From CAYSPG01 sp964432885 (GTDB lineage: Bacteria > Bacteroidota > Bacteroidia > AKYH767-A > OLB10), in NCBI GenBank assembly GCA_964432885.1, contig CAYSPG010000021.1, forward strand, positions 3,519-67,518: a stretch of 64,000 nt of DNA, in the 5' to 3' direction. Below are positions 53,313 through 61,819 of the stretch, in pieces; within the stretch, counting starts at the first letter, position 1, and every line of letters starts with the position of its first letter. The translations under genes and the position numbers were made by a program. The notes under the pieces are model-generated. The model saw only the letters and a program-made list of their open reading frames with translations, was not told the origin of the DNA and did not search any database.

Positions 53313-55457
53313 TTAATATTTTGGTGTAACACCCATATTATAAAACATAAAACTCCAAATGTCACTTTGCTCTTCGATAATCTTAGATGTGGGTTTACCG
53401 GCACCGTGCCCTGCCTTTACATCAATGCGAATTAAAACAGGATTATTGCCTTTGTATTTTTCCTGTAAAGTGGAAATAAATTTAAATGAGTGTGCAGGTA
53501 CCACGCGGTCGTCATGGTCGGCAGTGGTAACCATGGTAGCCGGATAGTTTACGTTTTCTTTTAGGTTGTGCAATGGAGAATATCCGTATAGGTTTTTAAA
53601 ATTTTCTAAACTGTCGCTGCTTCCATATTCAACAACCCAGCCCCAGCCTACAGTAAACTTGTGGTAACGCAACATATCCATAACACCTACAGCAGGAAAT
53701 GCCACGCGATACAATTCAGGACGCTGTGCCATGCAGGCACCAACCAGCAAGCCACCATTGCTTCCACCTTGTATGGCAAGTTTTTCTGATGATGTATATT
53801 TTTCTTTAACCAGATATTCGGCAGCAGCAATAAAATCATCAAACACATTTTGCTTTTGCAAAAGTTTTCCTGCTTCATGCCACTTTTCTCCATACTCGCC
53901 ACCACCACGTAAGTTTGCAAGTGCATACACACCACAATTCTCTAATAAAATTAACCGCGATGTGCTAAAGTTTGGCTCAAGGCTTATGTTAAATCCTCCG
54001 TAACCATACAAAAGCGTTGGGTTGTTGCCATCCAATGCAATTCCTTTTTTGTGAACTATAAACATGGGAATTTTTGTTCCGTCTTTGCTTGGATAAAAAA
54101 CCTGCTTGGTTTCATAATCGTCAGGATTAAATTTAACCTCTGACTTTTGCCACACTTCTGATGTGCCTGTTGCAATATCATATTTGTAAATAGTGGCAGG
54201 ATAGGTGAAAGAAGTAAATGTGTAAAAACTTATTTTATCATCTTTCTCTCCGCCAAAGCCGTATGCATTTCCTAAAGCAGGCAATGCAATTTCGCGCTCT
54301 TGCTTTCCTGTATAATCATATTGAAAAACTTTTGTGGCAACATCTTTTAAATATTCAGCAAAAATTTTTCCTCCTCCTGTGCCTGCACTTTGCAACAAGT
54401 CTTTTTGTTCAGGTATAATGTCTTTCCAGTTTTCTTTTGCAGGATTTTTGGGATCCATTGCTATTACACGCTGATTAGGCGCGCCCGCATCGGTTTGTAC
54501 AAGCAGTTTATCGCCATCATTATTTAATACCGAATAGTTGTCGTCAAATCCTTTTACAAGTTGCGTAAAATCTTTTTGATTGGTTGATAAGTCTTTTGAA
54601 TACAGTTCTGTTCCATCCGTTCCTTCCGAAACATAAATTAAAAGAAAGCGTTCGTCTTCGGTTGTTTGCGCACCGTAATAACGCAAAGGTTTTGTTTTGT
54701 CTTCGTACACAAGCACATCTTTATCCTGTGCATCTCCAAGTTTGTGGTAATAAATTTTGTGATACTCATTTTTTTGTGAAAACTCTTTTCCTTTTGATGG
54801 AGTAGAGTAACGCGAATAATAAAAGCCATTGTCTTTCCATGCAGCACCGCTAAATTTTACCCAATCCAATTTATCATCCAATAATTTTTTTGTGGCCACT
54901 TCCATCACATACATGGTTTGCCAGTCGCTGCCGCTTTGGTTTACGGTGTAGGCTACATACTTTTTATCTTTCGAAAATCCCATCAGCGAAACGGCTGCTG
55001 TTCCATCATCGCTCATTTTATTGGGGTCAAGAAAAACTTCGGGCTTGCCGTCAATTCCTTTTTGATAATAAATTACGCTTTGATTTTGCAATCCGTCATT
55101 CTTACTAAAAAAATAATACTCGCCTGCACGAAAAGGAGAAGAGTATTTTGGATAATTAAAAATATCCGTAAGCCTTTCCTTTATTTTATTACGAAATGGA
55201 ATTTTTTCCAAATACCCAAACGTAACTTTATTTTGTGCTTCTACCCATTCTTTTACATCTTGTGCTGTATCGTACTCCAGCCAGCGGTAAGGGTCAGCTA
55301 CTTTAGTGCCGTGGTAGTCATCGGTTTGGTCAACTTTTTTGGTTGAGGGATAAGAAAGTTTTTCCTGAACTACTTCGGTGCTTTTATTTCCGTTATTGCA
55401 CGAAGCAGCAAGCATAGTTCCCATAATTGCGTAACAAATAGTTTTTGAATATGACAT
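53313..55457 (-). CDS. Prolyl oligopeptidase (S9A) lipoprotein
   Basis: Cleaves short peptides after proline. The product of about 714 residues has an N-terminal beta-propeller followed by the alpha/beta-hydrolase domain. The catalytic triad is visible: Ser in IQGGSNGGLLVGA, Asp in TTADHDDRVVPAH and His in VKAGHGAGKPTSK. LLYGYGGFNISLEPNFS and LANLRGGGEYGEKWHEAG are family signatures. The signal MSYSKTICYAIMGTMLAASC ends in a lipobox, so the enzyme is probably envelope-anchored. ATG 55457 is preferred to the 5' extension to 55511, which would include a promoter element. Confidence 0.95.
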   Translation of the reverse strand: MSYSKTICYAIMGTMLAASCNNGNKSTEVVQEKLSYPSTKKVDQTDDYHGTKVADPYRWLEYDTAQDVKEWVEAQNKVTFGYLEKIPFRNKIKERLTDIFNYPKYSSPFRAGEYYFFSKNDGLQNQSVIYYQKGIDGKPEVFLDPNKMSDDGTAAVSLMGFSKDKKYVAYTVNQSGSDWQTMYVMEVATKKLLDDKLDWVKFSGAAWKDNGFYYSRYSTPSKGKEFSQKNEYHKIYYHKLGDAQDKDVLVYEDKTKPLRYYGAQTTEDERFLLIYVSEGTDGTELYSKDLSTNQKDFTQLVKGFDDNYSVLNNDGDKLLVQTDAGAPNQRVIAMDPKNPAKENWKDIIPEQKDLLQSAGTGGGKIFAEYLKDVATKVFQYDYTGKQEREIALPALGNAYGFGGEKDDKISFYTFTSFTYPATIYKYDIATGTSEVWQKSEVKFNPDDYETKQVFYPSKDGTKIPMFIVHKKGIALDGNNPTLLYGYGGFNISLEPNFSTSRLILLENCGVYALANLRGGGEYGEKWHEAGKLLQKQNVFDDFIAAAEYLVKEKYTSSEKLAIQGGSNGGLLVGACMAQRPELYRVAFPAVGVMDMLRYHKFTVGWGWVVEYGSSDSLENFKNLYGYSPLHNLKENVNYPATMVTTADHDDRVVPAHSFKFISTLQEKYKGNNPVLIRIDVKAGHGAGKPTSKIIEEQSDIWSFMFYNMGVTPKY

Positions 55458-55480
55458 ATTTATGTGTGTGTTTAATGCGG

Positions 55481-55488
55481 CAAATGTA
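55481..55488 (-). promoter_or_regulatory. Bacteroidota -7 promoter element, prolyl oligopeptidase gene
   Basis: The minus strand reads TACATTTG, an exact TAnnTTTG match, 24 bases before ATG 55457. No -33 TTTG seen. Confidence 0.45.
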
Positions 55489-55589
55489 AGGCATCGCAGG
55501 GCGGAAATCACACGTAAAATCTTAATTAAAAGTTAAAGCTACTTATGTTGTAATCCCTAATAGTAGCGAGAGAAGTTGCACTCGTTTTT

Positions 55590-55622
55590 ACTCGTGCCAC
55601 GACTTGGAGTCGTGGCACGAGT
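55590..55622. repeat. Perfect GTGCCACGACT palindrome, copy 2
   Basis: ACTCGTGCCACGACT / AGTCGTGGCACGAGT, 15 bp perfect with a TGG loop. It shares the AGTCGTGGCAC arm with 4361-4409 and lies downstream of the AbiEii-type gene. Confidence 0.85.
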
Positions 55623-55633
55623 ATTAGGAGTAA

Positions 55634-56257
55634 CTATTGCAAATACTCACTTACCTTTTTTCGAATAATACTTTTTACTTCGTTCCAGGTTTGATTTTTT
55701 AAACTCACCGGGTCTTCGCTTTCTTCGGCATCATCAAAATAAACCAAGGCTTGAGGGATGGAGATGAGGAGCTGATGCGCAGGATATTTTAAGGTGTAAG
55801 CTTCAATAAAATTTTTAACTGTATAGTGATTCAGCAGTTCAGAAACATCATAAAAATCTTTTTTGTGTGCTCGCTTTAATATGGCAAAAACTTTCATGGC
55901 CATTAAATCCTTATCGCCAAACATCCTAATAGTTTCCACAGTAACCGGAGTGTCTATTTGCTTGAAGTAGTGATTTTTTACAAGGTCAACTTTAAGATTG
56001 TTTATGTATCCAAAAACACCTATGTTATTTTTTGTTCGGTATGAAAATCCTTTTATTTTTTTCTCCAGAGCATTGGTTAACGCATCTATTTCAAAATCTG
56101 CAGTCGAGAATAAATCAATATCAACCGAAGTTCTATGCCCGTATCGCAGAGCAAGACAAGTGCCACCAACAAGAAAAAAATTTTCAAGCTCTGCCATCTG
56201 CATTAAATCTTTTAATACAGAAAATGTGTTGGATTCGACTGCGCTTTTATGTAACAT
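55634..56257 (-). CDS. AbiEii-type nucleotidyltransferase (putative toxin)
   Basis: The 207-residue product has the nucleotidyltransferase signature FFLVGGTCLALRYGHRTSVD followed by IDLFS (GG...HRxSxDxDLF), and downstream GDKDLMAMKVFAILKRAHKK with KDFYDVSELL. This is the AbiEii/AbiGii (DUF1814) family, the toxin half of type IV-style abortive-infection modules. Its start overlaps the upstream DUF6922-type gene by 46 bases in a different frame, so the two are tightly coupled. Both catalytic acidic residues in VDIDLF are present, so it is likely active. Confidence 0.9.
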   Translation of the reverse strand: MLHKSAVESNTFSVLKDLMQMAELENFFLVGGTCLALRYGHRTSVDIDLFSTADFEIDALTNALEKKIKGFSYRTKNNIGVFGYINNLKVDLVKNHYFKQIDTPVTVETIRMFGDKDLMAMKVFAILKRAHKKDFYDVSELLNHYTVKNFIEAYTLKYPAHQLLISIPQALVYFDDAEESEDPVSLKNQTWNEVKSIIRKKVSEYLQ

Positions 56258-56514
56258 CTGTAATCGGTTAGTTCATTGTTTAAAACTGCGCATGCAAGGT
56301 AAATTGTGTGAAGACTAAGCCATTTTGCAGTAGTAAGCGCAGCACGTATTTTCTCATCCCCATAATACCTCCTGCACTGCCGTATATCCTCCACATCGCC
56401 ACGTTCAAAAACGCGCTCAATTACAAAAGTTGCTTTTGCATCGTAATCGAGTTTTTCGAAATTAACGTCCCAAAAAATTCGCTTATCAAAAACAGGCTTG
56501 GGTTTGCTTTGCAT
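56212..56514 (-). CDS. DUF6922-type protein, partner of the AbiEii-like gene
   Basis: A 100-residue protein with the motif FWDVNFEKLDYDAKATFVIE followed by RVFERGDVEDIRQCRRYYGD, which matches DUF6922. Genes of this family commonly sit directly upstream of AbiEii-type transferases, as here with a 46-base overlap, and are presumed to be the antitoxin or regulator. No helix-turn-helix is obvious. Confidence 0.78.
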   Translation of the reverse strand: MQSKPKPVFDKRIFWDVNFEKLDYDAKATFVIERVFERGDVEDIRQCRRYYGDEKIRAALTTAKWLSLHTIYLACAVLNNELTDYRCYIKAQSNPTHFLY

Positions 56515-56673
56515 TGTACAAACGTACGGTTTTTAAAAATTTGATACGTAAGAATGCAAACTTACTTTGAGCACCATTTTTGTAATAAAGGAGCACAATA
56601 TCATAGCTCAGTAAACTTTTTTAACCTCTGTTTAACAGTTATTGTATTCATGTTCCAGTAACAAAATAAAAAT

Positions 56674-56681
56674 TATTTTTG
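56674..56681 (+). promoter_or_regulatory. Bacteroidota -7 promoter element, DsbD-like genes
   Basis: TATTTTTG matches TAnnTTTG, 24 bases before ATG 56705. It excludes the longer open frame from 56642 as the real start. Confidence 0.45.
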
Positions 56682-56704
56682 GCATCCCATACCCCATCTA
56701 TTTT

Positions 56705-57172
56705 ATGCGCACAATAAAAAGCACGTTACTTATTTTTTTGTTTTTGTTACCTGTTGTGTTTGCCAACGCACAAAACATTTCAGGTGCCAAGTGGCAATTT
56801 TCTATTGAACAAAATAATGCTGACGAAGCCACTTTGGTATTTACGGCCAACATCACCGAAAAATTTCACATCTACTCACAGTTTCTTTCCACAACGGAAG
56901 GGCCGTTGCCTACTGTATTTGAATTTGAAAAAGCACCAAATTTTGAACTTATAGGAAAAGTTGAAGAAGGCAAGCACGAAGAAATTATGGACGAGGCTTT
57001 TCAGCTTAAGCTACAGGTTTTTGAACATACAGCCGTGTTTAAACAGAAAATAAAAATACTCTTAAAAGAAAATTTTACGTTAAAAGGAAAACTTTCATTT
57101 ATGGCTTGCGATAACCGCATGTGCCTGCCTCCTGAAGATGTTCCTTTTAGTTTTAACTTAAACAGTAAATAA
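56705..57172 (+). CDS. Stand-alone DsbD N-terminal (alpha) domain protein
   Basis: A 155-residue exported protein (signal MRTIKSTLLIFLFLLPVVFA-NAQ) equal to one DsbD-alpha/thiol-exchange domain. It closely resembles the N-terminal domain of the next gene: GAKWQFSIEQ against GAKWSFSVEQ, HIYSQFLSTTEGPLPT against HVYSQFLSSNDGPIPT, GKVEEGKHEEI against GKVEEGHAEEI. The redox pair is kept in MACDNRMCLPPED. Two bases separate it from that gene. It probably arose by tandem duplication and may be a periplasmic partner accepting electrons from DsbD. Confidence 0.88.
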   Translation: MRTIKSTLLIFLFLLPVVFANAQNISGAKWQFSIEQNNADEATLVFTANITEKFHIYSQFLSTTEGPLPTVFEFEKAPNFELIGKVEEGKHEEIMDEAFQLKLQVFEHTAVFKQKIKILLKENFTLKGKLSFMACDNRMCLPPEDVPFSFNLNSK

Positions 57173-57174
57173 AA

Positions 57175-59253
57175 ATGATGCAGGTAAGGAGAAATTTAAT
57201 TTATATGATGGGAAGATTTTTAGGTATTCTTTTTTTGTGGTTGGTTAGTGCTACTTCTTTAAACGCACAAATTCTTGAAGGAGCCAAATGGAGTTTTTCT
57301 GTTGAACAAACCGACAGTTGCGAAGCCACGTTGGTTTTTAAAATGGTTACCAACGAAAAGTTCCATGTGTATTCGCAGTTTCTTTCAAGCAATGATGGGC
57401 CCATACCCACATCCTTTACGTTTGAAAAAAGCAAAAATTATGTTACGATTGGAAAAGTAGAAGAAGGACATGCCGAAGAAATTTTTGACCAACAGTTTCA
57501 AATGAAACTTAAATTTTTTGAAGGCACCACATATTTTAAACAGAAAATAAAAATTACATCGCGCAAATCGTTTGCCGTAAAGGGCATGTTAAATTACATG
57601 GCCTGTGATGACAGCAAATGCCTGCCACCTACCGATGTTGATTTTAGTTTTGATATTAACAACGGAAAAAAGAAATCGTGTGCGCTTTCTGTTCCTGTTG
57701 AAACAACTTCGGTTGACGAAGAAAAAACCGACACCCCATCCGTAGCTGCAACTGCCATTGTTGACACACTGCAAAAAATAAATTCAGATACTGCACAACA
57801 AGCACAAACTATTACCGCATTGGAACCTGGCTGTGGCGAAGATGGCGGCACTGCCGATGCTGCCGACAGAACCTTACTCGGAATTTTTATTGCCGGATTT
57901 ATTGGCGGGCTTTTAGCCTTACTAACACCCTGCGTGTTTCCGATGATACCCATGACCGTTAGTTTTTTTACAAAACGCAGCGGTTCAAAAGAAAAAGGAA
58001 TTTTAAATGCTATTATCTATGGACTTTCAATTATTGTAATATATGTTGCGCTCGGTTTTTTTGTAACCGTAACATTAGGCAGCGATGCGCTGAATGATTT
58101 GGCAAGCAATGCGTTTTTTAACATGGCTTTCTTTGTTATCTTTTTAATTTTTGCATTTTCATTTTTTGGAGCATTTGAAATTGTGTTGCCAAGTTCATTG
58201 GTAAACAAAGCCGACCAGGCCAGCGACAAAGGCGGATTGATAGGAATATTTTTTATGGCATTTACGTTGTCTCTTGTTTCGTTTTCGTGCACAGGCCCCA
58301 TCATAGGCACCTTACTTGTGGAAGCAGCACATGGACGAAGTTATTTGGGGCCCGTTACCGGAATGACAGGTTTTGCTCTTGCATTAGCATTGCCTTTTGC
58401 ATTGTTTAGCGCATTTCCGCAATGGCTAAGTTCATTGCCAAAATCAGGCGGCTGGTTAAATACCGTAAAAGTTACGTTAGGGTTTATAGAACTTGCGCTT
58501 GCATTAAAATTTTTGAGCAACGTGGACTTGGCTTACCACTGGGGCATTTTGCATCGCGAATTATTTGTTTCCATTTGGATTATAATTTTTGGGATGTTAG
58601 GATTTTATTTATTGGGTAAATTAAAATTTTCGCACGACAGTGATGTGCAATCCATTTCGGTTACACGATTATTGTTTGCTATTCTGTCGCTAACGTTTAC
58701 TGTTTATTTAATTCCCGGCTTGTGGGGTGCACCACTAAAATTAATAAGCGGATTTCCACCTCCCGAGTTTTATAAAGAATGGATTGACCCTGATAAAAGC
58801 GGACACTGCCCACATAATTTAAATTGTTATGACGATTACGATACCGGTATGGCGTACGCAAAATCTATTGGAAAACCTGTGATGGTTGATTTTACAGGAT
58901 GGAGTTGTGTAAACTGCCGTAAGATGGAAGACAACGTGTGGAGCGACCCTGAGGTGCTAAAAAGACTTTCGGATAAATACGTTTTAATTTCTCTATACGT
59001 GGATGACAAAGCGGAACTTCCTATAGAAAAGCAGTACACATCAAAACTTTCAGGAAAAAAAATTACCACTACCGGAAAACGCTGGAGCGATTTGCAGGCA
59101 ACAACATATAACACCAACTCACAACCGTATTATGTGTTGCTTGATAACAATGCAAACCTGTTAGCAACACCACGTGGTTACACTCCTGACATAAAAACCT
59201 ACACCAAGTATTTGGATGAGGGCTTGTGCCGGTATGAAAAAAGGAAAAAGTAA
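57175..59253 (+). CDS. dsbD: Thiol:disulfide interchange protein DsbD
   Basis: The 692-residue product carries reducing power from the cytoplasm to the periplasm. Domains in order: signal peptide; DsbD-alpha domain with MACDDSKCLPPTD; a linker; an eight-span transmembrane domain (LLALLTPCVFPMIPMTVSFF and SFSCTGPIIGTLLVEAAHG carry the two membrane cysteines); and a C-terminal thioredoxin domain with WSCVNCRKME. All redox cysteine pairs are present. It is co-transcribed with the upstream stand-alone alpha-domain gene. Confidence 0.95.
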   Translation: MMQVRRNLIYMMGRFLGILFLWLVSATSLNAQILEGAKWSFSVEQTDSCEATLVFKMVTNEKFHVYSQFLSSNDGPIPTSFTFEKSKNYVTIGKVEEGHAEEIFDQQFQMKLKFFEGTTYFKQKIKITSRKSFAVKGMLNYMACDDSKCLPPTDVDFSFDINNGKKKSCALSVPVETTSVDEEKTDTPSVAATAIVDTLQKINSDTAQQAQTITALEPGCGEDGGTADAADRTLLGIFIAGFIGGLLALLTPCVFPMIPMTVSFFTKRSGSKEKGILNAIIYGLSIIVIYVALGFFVTVTLGSDALNDLASNAFFNMAFFVIFLIFAFSFFGAFEIVLPSSLVNKADQASDKGGLIGIFFMAFTLSLVSFSCTGPIIGTLLVEAAHGRSYLGPVTGMTGFALALALPFALFSAFPQWLSSLPKSGGWLNTVKVTLGFIELALALKFLSNVDLAYHWGILHRELFVSIWIIIFGMLGFYLLGKLKFSHDSDVQSISVTRLLFAILSLTFTVYLIPGLWGAPLKLISGFPPPEFYKEWIDPDKSGHCPHNLNCYDDYDTGMAYAKSIGKPVMVDFTGWSCVNCRKMEDNVWSDPEVLKRLSDKYVLISLYVDDKAELPIEKQYTSKLSGKKITTTGKRWSDLQATTYNTNSQPYYVLLDNNANLLATPRGYTPDIKTYTKYLDEGLCRYEKRKK

Positions 59254-59410
59254 TAAATAGCAAATAAATAAAAACATTACAAAAAGCGGATGAGATATTA
59301 TTGTCCGTATTTTTTAGTTTGGTGTTTACTTGATAAATTTTAATTGCTGCTGCGTCACTCAGTTTATTCTCATTCCTTTCCCTTTGTAAGTCCTTTAACT
59401 TCATTTTCCC

Positions 59411-59418
59411 TATTTTTG
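59411..59418 (+). promoter_or_regulatory. Bacteroidota -7 promoter element, korA
   Basis: TATTTTTG matches TAnnTTTG, 23 bases before ATG 59441. A TTTG at 59383-59386 could be the -33 box, though the 24-base spacer is long. Confidence 0.5.
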
Positions 59419-59440
59419 CTCAACCAAACAGTATGTAGTG

Positions 59441-61282
59441 ATGGAAAAACAAAACGAAATTCTAGAACAAGTAATTATAAAATTTGCTGGCGACAGTGGC
59501 GATGGCATGCAACTTACCGGCACACAATTTACCAACACAGCCGCCCTCTTTGGCAACGACCTAAGTACGTTTCCCGACTTTCCGGCCGAAATACGCGCAC
59601 CGCAGGGCACACTTGCAGGCGTAAGCGGATATCAACTTCACTTTGGCAGCGTAAATATTTATACTCCCGGTGATAAATGCGATGTGCTTGTGGCTATGAA
59701 TGCAGCTGCACTAAAAGCAAACCTGCGCAACCTCAAAGACGGAGGCACCATCATTGCCAACTCTGATGGCTTTGACCCGAAGAACCTACGCTTGGCAAAC
59801 TATCCCGAAGGCAAAAATCCAATTGAAGACGGCTCACTTTCAAAATACCGTCTTATTACGATTGATGTTACCAAAATGACACGTGCAGCACTTAACGAGT
59901 CAGGCTTAGGCACCAAAGAAATAGACCGTGCCAAAAACATGTTTGTACTTGGATTTTTGTATTGGATGTACAACCGATCACTTGACAACAGCATCAAATT
60001 CCTCGAGGAAAAATTCGCTAAAAAACCCGAAATCCTTGATGCCAACTTAAAAATACTTAAAGCTGGCTACCACTTTGGCGATACCACCGAAACATTTACC
60101 ACACGCTACGAAGTGCAGGCTGCAAAAATGCAACCCGGTATCTATCGTAATATGATGGGGAACCAGGCAACAGCCATTGGACTTATTGCTGCATCACAAA
60201 AAAGCGGCTTGCCTTTATTTTACGGCACATACCCTATAACACCAGCCTCCGACATACTCCACGAACTTGCAAAACACAAATCCTTTGGCGTAAAAACCTT
60301 CCAGGCCGAAGACGAAATTGCGGCTATATGCTCAGCCATTGGTGCATCGTTTGGTGGCGCACTTGGTGTAACTGCATCATCAGGCCCGGGCATTTCACTT
60401 AAGGGTGAGGCAATGGGATTAGCAGTAATGCTTGAAATTCCTCTCTTGATTATCAACGTGCAGCGCGGGGGCCCATCAACCGGTTTACCAACAAAAACAG
60501 AACAAAGCGATTTATTACAATCCCTTTACGGCCGCAATGGAGAAGCACCCCTGCCCGTAATTGCAGCCAGCTCACCGGCCGATTGTTTTTCGGCAGTATT
60601 TGAAGCATGCCGCATTGCAGTTGAGTATATGACACCTGTAATATTCCTATCTGACGGATACATAGCCAACGGTGCCGAGCCATGGCGTTTTCCATCAGCA
60701 AAAGATTTAAAGGAAATACAAATAAAATTTGCCACCGAAAAAAATGGCGACAAGTACATGCCATATAAACGCGATGAAAAACTATCGCGCCCATGGGCTG
60801 TGCCGGGCACCAAAGGACTTGAACACCGCATAGGCGGATTAGAAAAGCAACACGAAACAGGTAACATAAGTTACGATAACGAAAACCATCAGTTTATGGT
60901 AAACATGCGCGATGCTAAGGTTGAAAAAGTGGCCGACAGCATTCCCCTGCAAGCGTTAGACAGTGGTCCTGAAAAAGGAAAACTTCTTGTACTGGGTTGG
61001 GGAAGCACCTATGGCGCCATCAAAACTGCCTGCATACATGCACGTGCCGAAGGCTATGATGTGGCACATGCGCAAATACGCTATCTCAAACCATTTCCTA
61101 AAAACTTAGGCGAAATGCTTTACAGCTACGAGAAAATATTAATACCCGAGATGAATACAGGGCAGCTTATAAAGGTGCTGCGCGATAAATTTATGATACC
61201 TGCCATTGGTTTAAATAAAGTAATGGGTATTCCGTTTTCATCAAGCGAAATAAAAAGTAAAATTGTTGAATTATTAAAATAA
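59441..61282 (+). CDS. korA: 2-oxoglutarate:ferredoxin oxidoreductase alpha subunit (gamma-alpha fusion)
   Basis: Catalyses CoA-dependent oxidation of 2-oxoglutarate with ferredoxin. The product of about 613 residues fuses the gamma domain (IKFAGDSGDGMQLTGTQF, PDFPAEIRAPQGT) with the alpha domain (YPITPASDILHELAKH, QAEDEIAAICSAIGASFGG, NVQRGGPSTGLPTKTEQSDL). This fused form is normal for the phylum. I use ATG 59441, one codon after an in-frame GTG. korB lies 0.5 kb downstream; a toxin-antitoxin module sits between them. Confidence 0.95.
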   Translation: MEKQNEILEQVIIKFAGDSGDGMQLTGTQFTNTAALFGNDLSTFPDFPAEIRAPQGTLAGVSGYQLHFGSVNIYTPGDKCDVLVAMNAAALKANLRNLKDGGTIIANSDGFDPKNLRLANYPEGKNPIEDGSLSKYRLITIDVTKMTRAALNESGLGTKEIDRAKNMFVLGFLYWMYNRSLDNSIKFLEEKFAKKPEILDANLKILKAGYHFGDTTETFTTRYEVQAAKMQPGIYRNMMGNQATAIGLIAASQKSGLPLFYGTYPITPASDILHELAKHKSFGVKTFQAEDEIAAICSAIGASFGGALGVTASSGPGISLKGEAMGLAVMLEIPLLIINVQRGGPSTGLPTKTEQSDLLQSLYGRNGEAPLPVIAASSPADCFSAVFEACRIAVEYMTPVIFLSDGYIANGAEPWRFPSAKDLKEIQIKFATEKNGDKYMPYKRDEKLSRPWAVPGTKGLEHRIGGLEKQHETGNISYDNENHQFMVNMRDAKVEKVADSIPLQALDSGPEKGKLLVLGWGSTYGAIKTACIHARAEGYDVAHAQIRYLKPFPKNLGEMLYSYEKILIPEMNTGQLIKVLRDKFMIPAIGLNKVMGIPFSSSEIKSKIVELLK

Positions 61283-61285
61283 GCA

Positions 61286-61528
61286 TTGATGAAACAAAAC
61301 ATGCAGCAACGAAAACTTGAGCTTATTGAAAAGTTTATTGCAATAACCGACAGCAAAGCATTAACCGAACTTGAAACCATTGTATTAAAACATACCGACT
61401 GGTGGGACGAACTTAGTGACCCCGCCAAAGCCTCGATAAAAAGAGGAGAAAATGATTTAAAAAACGGACGTATTAAACCGCACAAAGAGGTAATGAAGAA
61501 ATACAAAAAATGGACGGTAAAAAAGTAA
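61286..61528 (+). CDS. Putative antitoxin, partner of a broken ParE-type toxin
   Basis: An 80-residue protein: QRKLELIEKFIAITDSKALT, LETIVLKHTDWWDELSDPAK, ASIKRGENDLKNGRIKPHKE. This is the pattern of small addiction-module antitoxins encoded just upstream of ParE-like toxins (helix, then SIxxGxxDxxxGR...H). It starts three bases after korA ends, and its end overlaps the start of the toxin frame by 19 bases. The frame is intact although the toxin frame is not. Confidence 0.8.
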   Translation: MMKQNMQQRKLELIEKFIAITDSKALTELETIVLKHTDWWDELSDPAKASIKRGENDLKNGRIKPHKEVMKKYKKWTVKK

Positions 61529-61809
61529 TATGGACGCTTTAGGCAGAGAATAAACTTGATGAAATAGCCTCTTTTATTTTACTTACATGGAACGAAAAGA
61601 TTCTTGTACGATTTTTAAAAGAAATGCATGATAGTATTAACAAAATTGTAAAGCACCCTAATATTTTCCCTCAATCCTATAAAAAATCAGGAATAAGAAA
61701 ATGTGTAGTAAACCGGCATGTAAGTTTATTTTATTCAATTGAAAATAATCAGATAATTATTAAATCGGTTTTTGACAACAGACAAAACCCCAACAAACTA
61801 AAAGTTTAA
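61510..61809 (+). pseudogene. ParE/RelE-family toxin with an in-frame amber stop
   Basis: Reading from ATG 61510 gives MDGKKVIWTL, then a TAG (61540-61542), then AENKLDEIASFILLTWNEKI and a complete ParE-like remainder (IVKHPNIFPQSYKKSGIRKC, NRHVSLFYSIENNQIIIKSV, FDNRQNPNKLKV). Intact relatives have a lysine at the stop position (WTxKAxxxL), so one AAG-to-TAG change explains it. The rest of the frame has no damage, which points to a recent event, a sequencing error or stop-codon read-through. The partial product from ATG 61624 would lack the first helix. Confidence 0.88.
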
Positions 61810-61819
61810 TTTTAATAGT

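Noticed and set aside
54918..55346. 142-codon plus-strand open frame rich in Phe/Ile/Lys
   Set aside because: Antisense to the prolyl oligopeptidase gene; composition reflects the complementary strand.
59285..59310. Possible terminator after dsbD (CGGA...TCCG then T run)
   Set aside because: Only four base pairs; not strong enough to list.
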